Assembly (NCBI GenBank): GCA_900768245.1
Contig: CAAGCE010000030.1
Coordinates: 1 to 5,736, forward strand
Source: Oscillospiraceae bacterium
GTDB taxonomy: Bacteria; Bacillota; Clostridia; Oscillospirales; Ruminococcaceae
Length of the DNA stretch: 5,736 nt
Direction of reading: 5' to 3'
This document shows, in pieces, positions 1 through 5,186 of the stretch; positions within the stretch are counted from its first letter, which is position 1, and each line of letters opens with the position of its first letter. Made by a program: the position numbers and the translations under genes. The notes under the pieces are model-generated. The model was not told the DNA's origin, ran no database searches, and worked only from the letters and a program-made list of their open reading frames with translations.

Positions 1-1338
1 ACGGAGATTTATTTCCCCGAACACAACGTGCGATACATAGCCGTAACGGACGGCGTGGACACCGCAAAAGGCTCTACAATGGACATTACGCCGTTCAAAA
101 ATCTGCTCAACGATATGTATGCGCAGGACATTTCAAAGAAAATCAAGTCCTCGCTGCTGACGCGGCAGAAGCAGGGTAAATTCATCGGCACAAAAGCTCC
201 CTACGGCTATGTGAAAGACCCTGCGGACAAAAATCACTTGCTGATTGATGAACGCTTTGCGCCTATTGTGAGGTACATTTACAAGCTGGCAAAGAACGGT
301 ATCGGCATAACGCAAATCGCAAGGCGGCTCACCAAAGAGAAAATTCCTCGTCCCGTTGCTGCGGCTGCCGAGGAATTGGAGTGCTATGACAGGTATATCA
401 CGACCGAAGAAAGCGCATACAAATGGACAATGGGTTCGGTGCGTGAGATACTCCGCAACCCTGTTTACAAAGGCGCAATTCGTGGGCAGAAACGCCCTAA
501 AATCTCGCTGAAAAGCGAAAAGAGAAAGCCTGCTCAATCGGCTGGAACATTTGTTGTGGAGGGTATGCACGAAGCGATTATTGACCCCGAAGAATGGGAG
601 CTTGTACAGCGTTTGATAACCAGTAGGAAAAAGACTCGCAAGGTTGAGAAGAAGTTCGACAATATCTTTTCGGGCTTGGTGAAATGCGCCGACTGCGGCT
701 TTGCGCTGACCTATGTAAGAGCGCACCGAAATTGGAACAGCGAAAACATACTTGCAAACTACGACTATCAGTGCAACAACTACCGAATGGAGGGCAAGTC
801 GGTTTGCACACAGCACAGAATTACTGCTCTGAACCTTTACAATGCGGTTTTAGCGGACATTAAGCGGCTGGCGAATGAAGCTCTGGGCGATGACAGGCAG
901 ATGATTTCGTCAATCGCCGAACGGCTGGGCAAGGCGGAAAAGGACACCGTGCGGCAAGCCGAGCGTGAACTGAAAAGAGCGAACAAGCGGCTTTCGGAAC
1001 TCGACAGGCTGTTTGCAAAGCTCTATGAGGAACACATCAATGGCAAGGTGAACGAACGCAATTACAACAGCCTTTCAGCCGCCTATGAAACGGAACAGAC
1101 CGAATTGGAAAGCAGAATAAGCGAACTTAATTCGGTGATTAAGGCGGAGCGTGAGAACGGCGAGAACGCCGAAAATTTCGTTGATTTAATCAAGCAGTAT
1201 GCGGACATTGACGAGCTTACGCAGGCTCTCCTCAACACTCTGATAGACAGAATTGAGGTTCACGAGCCTGAAGATGTGGACGGTGAGTTTATTCAGAAGC
1301 TCGATGTTTACTATAAATTCGTCGGCAGACTGGATTAA
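1..1338 (+). CDS. Large serine recombinase (TndX/TnpX-like), 5'-truncated by the window edge
   Basis: Site-specific recombinase of the large serine family, which cuts and joins element ends at short att sites. The frame is open from base 1 (445 residues visible). The GTG at 28 is internal, because the nine preceding codons still read as resolvase domain. Roughly the first 100 residues, with the catalytic serine, are missing. Visible order: end of the resolvase domain with the long E-helix (about residues 1-58, containing TDGVDT and QDISKKIKSS); recombinase domain (about 60-165, containing APYGY and REILRNPVYKG); zinc ribbon with cysteines at about 229, 232, 258 and 269 (CADC first); coiled coil (about 310-380, rich in E, K, R and L); and a DUF4368-like tail (about 392-440, containing LIDRIEVHEP). 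This domain order is typical of clostridial transposon recombinases such as TnpX/TndX. The gene ends close to a presumed element boundary, as integrase genes usually do. No terminator follows it. Family assignment is firm; the exact subfamily is not. Confidence 0.95.
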   Translation, partial: TEIYFPEHNVRYIAVTDGVDTAKGSTMDITPFKNLLNDMYAQDISKKIKSSLLTRQKQGKFIGTKAPYGYVKDPADKNHLLIDERFAPIVRYIYKLAKNGIGITQIARRLTKEKIPRPVAAAAEELECYDRYITTEESAYKWTMGSVREILRNPVYKGAIRGQKRPKISLKSEKRKPAQSAGTFVVEGMHEAIIDPEEWELVQRLITSRKKTRKVEKKFDNIFSGLVKCADCGFALTYVRAHRNWNSENILANYDYQCNNYRMEGKSVCTQHRITALNLYNAVLADIKRLANEALGDDRQMISSIAERLGKAEKDTVRQAERELKRANKRLSELDRLFAKLYEEHINGKVNERNYNSLSAAYETEQTELESRISELNSVIKAERENGENAENFVDLIKQYADIDELTQALLNTLIDRIEVHEPEDVDGEFIQKLDVYYKFVGRLD

Positions 1339-1376
1339 TTTTTTGTTACTATGAGATGTTCCGTTGGGTGGGGTCA
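1339..1376. other. Presumed element/helicase junction (attachment-site half)
   Basis: Between the recombinase stop and the first clearly helicase-like codons there are only about 35 bp. From TCA at 1374 the frame reads S-T-D-I-E-Q-R-N-G-R, which fits the run into SNF2 helicase motif VI. The codons before it (from ATG 1356: M-F-R-W-V-G) do not look like the normal upstream helicase sequence. I therefore infer that the right end of the recombinase element joins the helicase gene here, probably in the GTGGGGTCAACAG stretch (1368-1380). The crossover dinucleotide cannot be fixed without the other end of the element or an empty site. Confidence 0.5.
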
Positions 1377-2354
1377 ACAGATATCGAGCAGAGGAACGGC
1401 CGTATAATCCGTCAGGGCAACTCTTTCGGCGAGGTAGGAGTGTACAATTACGTCACCGAAAATACATTCGACGCATATCTCATGAACATAATCGTGACAA
1501 AGCAGCGTTTCATTTCCCAGCTTATGAGTGGCAATGCTACTGCAAGAAGTTGCGAAGACGTTGACGAGGCTGTTCTGAACTACTCTGAAATGCAGGCTCT
1601 TGCCACAGGCGACGAGCGTATCAAGGAGAAAATCGAGCTTGACGGCGACGTGGCTCGTCTGCGCTTGCTTGAAAGCGAACACTACAATGCGCAGTACCGC
1701 CTTGACGATACGATTGCTAACTGCCAAAAGTGGATACACAACTACACCGTGAGCATTGACGCTGCCAAGCGTGACATTGAATTTGCAGCGGTGCCCCAGC
1801 CGAGCGAAGATGATTTCAGAGTTGAAATCGGCGGCAAGGTATTTACTGAGCGCAAGCCTGCGGGTGAAGCATTACAGAAAGCCGCAATAAAGTTCATGGC
1901 TGAAGCAAGTCAGACCTCGCACAAGCCTATCGGAACGTTCTGCGGGTTTGAACTGGCAATCGAGAAGTTTCACAATGGATTTAACGTCAGCGCAGGGATT
2001 TCTCTCCGCAAGGAACTGACATATAACGCTGATATGGATATTTCGGGCGATATTGGAAATGTCACTCGCCTTGAAAATCTGTTCAGTAAGGGGTTAGAAC
2101 GAAAGCTCAATAGTATGTCGGATAAGCTCGCCCGTATGCAGACTGACCTCACCGAAGCCGCCGCCGCTAAAGGCAAGCCGTTTGAACACGCTGCCGAGCT
2201 TGCCGAAAAGTCCGCAAGGCTGGATCAGCTCAACCGTGAACTTGAGGTCGGCAAGGCAGAGGACGTCATTATGAACGATGACGATGAGCAGGAGCAGAGC
2301 GCACCAGTTAAATCCGAAGAAATCGTTAAATCCGCACCGAAGCCTAAAAGGTAA
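1356..2354 (+). pseudogene. C-terminal fragment of a giant SNF2-family element helicase, 5' part removed by insertion
   Basis: An open frame of 332 codons starting at helicase motif VI (QRNGRIIRQG, residues 12-21), followed by a conserved block around VYNYVTENTFDAYL and KQRFISQLMSG. This is the C-terminal tail of the very large SNF2/methylase-helicase proteins encoded by clostridial conjugative elements. A complete SNF2 motor needs motifs I-V upstream, and none is present, so this fragment cannot be an active helicase. After the motor end come a coiled coil (about residues 100-140), a conserved globular tail (about 190-290, containing KPIGTFCGFELAIE and GNVTRLENL), and a charged low-complexity C-terminus rich in D, E, K and P. 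There is no ribosome site before ATG 1356, and the frame stays open upstream to a stop at 1314 inside the recombinase gene, so the ATG is probably accidental. The frame has no internal stop or shift, suggesting recent disruption. A strong terminator follows. I call it a gene remnant; expression as part of a recombinase read-through transcript is possible. Confidence 0.85.
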
Positions 2355-2380
2355 CATTTCACCGTTGTCCTTATAAACTG

Positions 2381-2416
2381 CAAAGCCGCCGAAAAAATGG
2401 CGGCTTTGTGGTTTTT
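2381..2416 (+). terminator. Rho-independent terminator after the helicase remnant
   Basis: A perfect 10-bp stem (CAAAGCCGCC at 2381-2390 pairing with GGCGGCTTTG at 2399-2408), an 8-nt A-rich loop, and a U-run (TTTTT, 2412-2416) shortly after. It lies 26 bp past the helicase stop and separates that transcript from the AT-rich cargo gene. Confidence 0.9.
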
Positions 2417-2419
2417 ATA

Positions 2420-2448
2420 TTGAAATCATTGTTTAATTGTGATAAAAT
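2420..2448 (+). promoter_or_regulatory. Sigma-A-type promoter for the SIR2-like gene
   Basis: TTGAAA (2420-2425) and TAAAAT (2443-2448) are separated by exactly 17 bp. TGA directly before the -10 box gives an extended -10 element. It lies just after the upstream terminator and about 45 bp before the start codon, so the cargo gene appears to be an independent transcription unit. No clear operator is visible. Confidence 0.7.
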
Positions 2449-2477
2449 TGAAATGAAAGGTCGGATATATTAAATTT

Positions 2478-2496
2478 GAGGAGAAGATACGATATG
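2478..2496 (+). promoter_or_regulatory. Ribosome binding site fixing the start at ATG 2494
   Basis: GAGGAG (2478-2483) lies 10 nt before ATG 2494. A longer frame could begin at TTG 2476, but that codon overlaps the ribosome site and would add only M-R-R-R-Y-D ahead of MKKAILVGNGF. The ATG puts the nucleotide-binding GNGF motif at the very N-terminus, as is usual in this fold. Confidence 0.75.
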
Positions 2497-3504
2497 AAAA
2501 AAGCTATTCTTGTTGGAAACGGTTTTTCTTCACAGATACTTAGCGAGTTAAAATCCAATGTTATATTAAATTATTTGTCCACTGTTTTAGAAGATGATTT
2601 TCTAAAAATAAATTCCTTCTTCCAAAACTTTCGTCTTTCTCCAAGTGCTTTTCAACCACCATTTGAAGTATACTATGGTCAACTATTTGACGAGGAAGAT
2701 TGTCCATTACAACCCAGATATATATACGAAAATCCTATTATTAGGCTTCACGTATGTAATGTTCTTTCGAAAATGGGTTTTACTAATACAGATAAAATAT
2801 CATCGCAATACTTTTTTCAAGATGGATTAGCATATGAAATTTACAGAGAACATTTTGCTAGCATGGAATCACCATTTAAAATTGCTGAAATGGTAAAGAA
2901 GACCAACTTGTTACCATTTGATTTGAACTTCAAGTTAAAAATAGACATAAAAGAATATTTCGTAAACTGCTTAAAAAAATACGGATACACATTTCCCGAA
3001 TCTTCAAATATCGCTATTTATAAAAAGTCATATAATTTTTTCCAAGAGTATTCAACTATTTTTACAACAAATTATGATTTGTTTTTAGATTCTCTAGTTC
3101 ATGATAAAGTCAAGCATTTGCATGGTGGATTAAATTTTGCATCTCCTTATGAAAAAAGCAATAATTCAATATTTGATGATTGCTATCTTATAATTGGCGC
3201 AGGTGCTCAGAAAAAATTAGCAGAAATGAAGTCAAAAAAGAAAGAAAGTCTTTTCAAGAAGTATTTCGAGAGTTTATCTACTGAGGACTTTGCTGAATTC
3301 CATATATTTGGATATAGTGGAGAAAATGACCAGCATATTAATAATGCCATTCGAAATAATCGGCGGATAAAAAACATTGTATTTTTCGCAGCTCCAAATA
3401 TGATAAATGACCAAAGCTATCACTTTATGATTTCTAATCTTTTTTGCAAGTATTCAAGATTAGAATTGCGTTCATGGAATGAAATCTGGGATAAACTAAA
3501 ATAG
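2494..3504 (+). CDS. SIR2-like / AbiH-DUF4917-like protein, putative antiphage defence cargo
   Basis: A 336-residue protein with a Rossmann-like start, AILVGNGF (residues 4-11). Further motifs are IFTTNYD (189-195), HLHGG (208-212) and HIFGYSGENDQHI (270-282). The order G-N-G-F, then T-x-N-Y-D, then H-x-H-G, then F-G-Y-S-x-x-x-D is the layout of SIR2-like domains in bacterial defence proteins and of the related AbiH and DUF4917 families. In true sirtuins the equivalents are the GAG loop, the TQN/D NAD-contact motif and the catalytic histidine. By family, NAD binding or NAD depletion upon infection is plausible, but activity is not shown here. Residues 12-180 form a variable, mostly helical region I do not recognise. 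There is no signal peptide, membrane segment or obvious sensor domain. Composition differs sharply from its neighbours: by hand count 17/60 GC at 2521-2580 and 13/60 at 3001-3060, against 33/60 at 1621-1680. That supports separate acquisition. It has its own promoter and terminators, so it probably acts alone or with the small convergent gene. Which family it belongs to is less sure than the fold. Confidence 0.7.
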   Translation: MKKAILVGNGFSSQILSELKSNVILNYLSTVLEDDFLKINSFFQNFRLSPSAFQPPFEVYYGQLFDEEDCPLQPRYIYENPIIRLHVCNVLSKMGFTNTDKISSQYFFQDGLAYEIYREHFASMESPFKIAEMVKKTNLLPFDLNFKLKIDIKEYFVNCLKKYGYTFPESSNIAIYKKSYNFFQEYSTIFTTNYDLFLDSLVHDKVKHLHGGLNFASPYEKSNNSIFDDCYLIIGAGAQKKLAEMKSKKKESLFKKYFESLSTEDFAEFHIFGYSGENDQHINNAIRNNRRIKNIVFFAAPNMINDQSYHFMISNLFCKYSRLELRSWNEIWDKLK

Positions 3505-3523
3505 CTTATCGACAATAATGCGT

Positions 3524-3551
3524 AAAAATGAATATCACAATATTCATTTTT
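3524..3551 (+). terminator. AT-rich hairpin terminator after the SIR2-like gene
   Basis: A perfect 12-bp inverted repeat (AAAAATGAATAT at 3524-3535 and ATATTCATTTTT at 3540-3551) with a 4-nt loop, ending in five T. The stem holds only one G-C pair, so it may be a weak terminator that leaks. The A-run on the left arm means it could also act on the opposite strand. Confidence 0.6.
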
Positions 3552-3696
3552 GATAACTGTTCACTCTTGTTTTTTCTTATTCCCGTGCAAAAAAACTTTT
3601 CTTCCTACTTAATTGATGTTTGGATTTCTGATTTACCAATAACACATCAATAAATAATGAGTTTTTTTAAGCAGAATCTTGCCAGCGACCTAAATG

Positions 3697-3735
3697 TTAG
3701 ACCTGCGAACTTGTGATTCGCAGGTCTAAGTTTTT
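3697..3735 (+). terminator. Strong second terminator downstream of the SIR2-like gene
   Basis: A perfect 13-bp stem (TTAGACCTGCGAA at 3697-3709 with TTCGCAGGTCTAA at 3717-3729), a 7-nt loop, and G then TTTTT (3731-3735) on the plus strand. It would stop transcripts that leak past the AT-rich hairpin. On the minus strand it overlaps the last 11 codons (3697-3729) of the small convergent gene, and no U-run follows there, so its polarity is for plus-strand RNA. Confidence 0.8.
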
Positions 3736-3858
3736 ATTATCGTCTTTGGAATAGTCCTTAATGAGCTTTGATATTTCGATTACTTCATCAGTTTCAGTAG
3801 GGTTCATCGACTTGATTTTCTTATAGGTTTCGCAATCAAGTGCAAATTTTTCTTCCAT
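3697..3858 (-). CDS. Small 53-residue hypothetical protein, convergent with the SIR2-like gene
   Basis: Reads on the minus strand from ATG (3858-3856) to TAA (3699-3697). The protein begins MEEKFALDCETYKKIKSM and ends LRITSSQV. It is charged, with many E, D and K, probably mostly helical, and has one cysteine; I recognise no domain, helix-turn-helix or membrane segment. Support for it being real: AAAGGTGA (3870-3863) sits at good spacing before the ATG, and a TTGACA -35 box with a -10 box lies upstream. Its stop codon and last ten residues lie inside the strong plus-strand terminator hairpin, so the C-terminal sequence is constrained by that stem. It is divergent from the TOPRIM gene (80 bp between start codons) and convergent with the SIR2-like gene. 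It could be a partner or regulator of that gene, or a minor element protein; nothing in the sequence decides this. Confidence 0.6.
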   Translation of the reverse strand: MEEKFALDCETYKKIKSMNPTETDEVIEISKLIKDYSKDDNKNLDLRITSSQV

Positions 3859-3884
3859 AATGTCACCTTTGCAAGTATTGTTTC

Positions 3885-3913
3885 TTAATATAACCCAAAA
3901 CCCTTTTTGTCAA
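3885..3913 (-). promoter_or_regulatory. Minus-strand promoter for the 53-residue gene
   Basis: Reading the minus strand, a perfect TTGACA -35 box (3913-3908) is followed by 17 bp and TATTAA (3890-3885). TATATT (3892-3887) is an alternative -10 at 15 bp. The first transcribed bases would fall about 15-25 bp before the start codon. The -35 box lies 13 bp from the ribosome site of the divergent TOPRIM gene, so a protein bound here could affect both genes. I see no convincing plus-strand promoter for the TOPRIM gene in the same gap: TTGCAA (3869-3874) and TATAAC (3889-3894) are only 14 bp apart. Confidence 0.6.
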
Positions 3914-3938
3914 TATCAGTCATTTAAGGAGGTACACA

Positions 3939-4865
3939 ATGGCTTATGAACAATCCACAAGTGAACAAATTGAGCAAGCAAGGCGAGCCAGCCTTGCTGA
4001 TTTTTTTACCCAGAATGGATTTGAAACCGAGCGCATAAGGAACGAGCTGCACGTTAAAGGCTACGGCGGTTTATATGTAAACGCCGAAACCAACGAGTGG
4101 TACTGTTTCTCGCGGGCAGAAAAACACGGCGGCAGAAACGCAATCAACTGCCTGACCGACATTATCGGAATGGATTTCAAATCCGCTGTGGAAGCTCTGT
4201 CCGGTGCGAACATGACATACATGAACTACCGCAAAGCCGTTCCAAAGCTGCCGCAGGCGAAAGAACTTGTTCTTCCGGAGCGTGCGGACAATATGCGGAA
4301 GGTGTTTGCTTACCTCTGTCAGACGCGACGGCTTGACAGCAAACTTGTTTCCGAACTGGCTCATGATGGTCTGCTGTATCAGGACAAGCGAGGGAACGCC
4401 GTGTTTCTCCACAAGGACGAAAACGGTAATTCTATCGGTGCTGAAATACAAGGTACGAACAGCGAAAAACGTTACAAGGGAGTAGCTCCAGGAACGAGCG
4501 ACAGCTTGTTTTCAGTGACGCTAGGAATTCCGACAAAGGCGTACATTTTTGAGAGTGCAATAGATTTGCTCTCCTTTCGGCAGCTTGCAAATCAGCAAAA
4601 AATTCAGAACAGCGTGCTTGTATCAATGGCTGGTCTGAAACCAAATTCTCTGAAAACGCTCTCCGATAAAGGTCTGCCATTATTCGCCTGCGTTGACAAT
4701 GACGAAGCCGGCAGGAAATTCATCAGCAGCAATAATCTCACGCAGCGCAACCATATTCTAAAGGAATTCGGCGTGAAAGATTTCAACGAGCTGCTTGTAA
4801 AAATCACAAAGCTCCAACAGAAAACTGAAAAACGACCGCTTAACCGAAAACATGACCGGCATTGA
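3939..4865 (+). CDS. DUF3991 and TOPRIM domain protein (primase-like, element DNA processing)
   Basis: A 308-residue protein of the DUF3991/TOPRIM type that commonly sits beside the relaxase in Gram-positive mobile elements. N-terminal part: a primase-like region (about residues 10-90, around YGGLYVNAETNEWYCFSR and HGGRNAINCL) resembling a degenerate CHC2 zinc finger without the usual cysteine/histidine set. Middle: DUF3991 (about 115-185). C-terminal: a TOPRIM fold (about 200-262) with the acidic glutamate in YIFESAIDLL (E205) and the D-x-D pair in FACVDNDEAGRKF (D253, D255), followed by VKDFNELL (279-286). These are the metal-binding residues of primases and topoisomerases. The likely role is priming or handling the transferred single strand; the activity is inferred. 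AAGGAGGT (3926-3933) gives a strong ribosome site and fixes the start. Composition returns to the backbone level, unlike the SIR2-like gene. The downstream hairpin region separates it from the relaxase gene. Confidence 0.9.
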   Translation: MAYEQSTSEQIEQARRASLADFFTQNGFETERIRNELHVKGYGGLYVNAETNEWYCFSRAEKHGGRNAINCLTDIIGMDFKSAVEALSGANMTYMNYRKAVPKLPQAKELVLPERADNMRKVFAYLCQTRRLDSKLVSELAHDGLLYQDKRGNAVFLHKDENGNSIGAEIQGTNSEKRYKGVAPGTSDSLFSVTLGIPTKAYIFESAIDLLSFRQLANQQKIQNSVLVSMAGLKPNSLKTLSDKGLPLFACVDNDEAGRKFISSNNLTQRNHILKEFGVKDFNELLVKITKLQQKTEKRPLNRKHDRH

Positions 4866-4927
4866 TTTTTCAAATCTGAGTGAACGACTTTAAAGAGCGT
4901 TTTTTCAAAAATGCGATTTTTGAAGAT

Positions 4928-4947
4928 TTCGGTTTCACCGAATTTTT
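4928..4947 (+). terminator. Possible weak terminator after the TOPRIM gene
   Basis: A 6-bp stem TTCGGT/ACCGAA with a 3-nt loop is followed directly by TTTTT (4943-4947), 62 bp past the TOPRIM stop. The stem is short, so termination would be partial. It may instead be one of the oriT-type repeats. Confidence 0.4.
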
Positions 4948-4984
4948 CAGATTTTGCGATTTTCACAAAAACAGCGGAAAGCTC

Positions 4985-5006
4985 ATTTTTTCAATTTTGA
5001 AAAAAT
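4985..5006. repeat. Near-perfect palindrome, AT-rich
   Basis: ATTTTTTCAA (4985-4994) and TTGAAAAAAT (4997-5006) are a perfect 10-bp inverted repeat with a 2-bp centre. The symmetry is better suited to a dimeric protein site or DNA bending than to an RNA hairpin. It lies just before the G-rich hairpin of the candidate oriT. Confidence 0.6.
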
Positions 5007-5014
5007 CGGGGGTT

Positions 5015-5035
5015 TTAGGGGTGAGCCTCCCCTAA
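5015..5035. repeat. G/C-rich inverted repeat in the candidate oriT
   Basis: TTAGGGG (5015-5021) pairs with CCCCTAA (5029-5035) over a 7-nt loop, preceded by GGGGG (5008-5012). G-rich/C-rich repeats of this kind are common in front of relaxase genes in clostridial mobilizable elements, from my memory of such regions; no comparison could be run. Confidence 0.6.
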
Positions 5036-5041
5036 CGAAAA

Positions 5042-5092
5042 TGTACTTTTGGAGAACGAAGTTTGCCAAAAGTACAATTGAGTATTGTACTT
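5042..5092. repeat. Two overlapping, mutually exclusive inverted repeats
   Basis: Arm 5042-5052 (TGTACTTTTGG) pairs perfectly over 11 bp with 5066-5076 (CCAAAAGTACA), loop 13 nt containing AGAACGAAGTTTG. The second repeat pairs 5070-5078 (AAGTACAAT) with 5084-5092 (ATTGTACTT), loop 5 nt. Bases 5070-5076 belong to both, so only one hairpin can form at a time. TGTACTT is thus present twice directly (5042-5048, 5086-5092) and once inverted. This suits a relaxase binding site with alternative folds, or an RNA switch if transcribed. Confidence 0.7.
5063..5091 (+). promoter_or_regulatory. Possible relaxase promoter lying inside the repeats
   Basis: TTGCCA (5063-5068) and TGTACT (5086-5091) are separated by 17 bp and match the sigma-A consensus at 5/6 and 4/6 positions. 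Both boxes lie within the overlapping inverted repeats. In pMV158 the relaxase MobM binds near oriT and represses its own promoter, so the same arrangement could apply here. The match is modest. Confidence 0.35.
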
Positions 5093-5186
5093 GTTACAGC
5101 GAATGCAAAACTGGTGACGGCATATGAAGATGATTTTGAAAAAAGCCGAAATCTCATCTTCACAGGAAATCGGAGGTTTTACAAAT

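Larger units (their letters stand above)
4866..5186. other. Non-coding hairpin-rich region before the relaxase, candidate oriT
   Basis: A 321-bp stretch with no supported gene. It has a T-rich left half and a run of inverted repeats: 4904-4924 (TTCAAAAAT/ATTTTTGAA), 4928-4942 (TTCGGT/ACCGAA), 4985-5006 (ATTTTTTCAA/TTGAAAAAAT), 5015-5035 (TTAGGGG/CCCCTAA), 5042-5076 and 5070-5092. The word TGCGATTTT occurs at 4912-4920 and 4955-4963. Relaxases of this class usually act at an oriT just upstream of their own gene, and such sites are built from inverted repeats, so this is the natural place for it. The nick site is not identified. TTGTTA (5091-5096), right after the last hairpin, is only faintly like the GTG/TTA nick of pMV158. 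Confidence 0.55.

Noticed and set aside
133..816. 227-codon minus-strand open frame
   Set aside because: It lies wholly opposite the well-supported recombinase domains and zinc ribbon, and has no family-like motifs; a shadow frame.
2476..2493. TTG start giving six extra residues on the SIR2-like protein
   Set aside because: The TTG overlaps the ribosome site that serves ATG 2494, and the extra residues precede a natural N-terminal motif.
3612..3651. Inverted repeat ATTGATGT / ACATCAAT with a 24-nt gap
   Set aside because: Eight base pairs over a long gap in AT-rich DNA is within chance; there is no U-run or other supporting signal.
2355..3700. Possible insertion sequence or direct repeats bounding the AT-rich cargo
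   Set aside because: I looked for terminal inverted repeats, target duplications and transposase motifs on both sides and found none convincing by eye.
4911..5000. 29-codon plus-strand frame in the T-rich half of the oriT region
   Set aside because: No ribosome site or recognizable protein features; the composition simply follows T-rich repeats.
5041..5127. 28-codon plus-strand frame through the overlapping hairpins, with its TGA overlapping ATG 5124
   Set aside because: No ribosome site before ATG 5041, and the residues are dictated by the inverted repeats. The overlap with ATG 5124 could suggest a leader peptide, but the stronger relaxase start is at 5187.
5124..5186. Upstream in-frame ATG for the relaxase (21 extra residues)
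   Set aside because: GGAGG at 5172-5176 fits ATG 5187, and placing the start there puts H22 at the family position. The 5124 start has only GGTGA before it.
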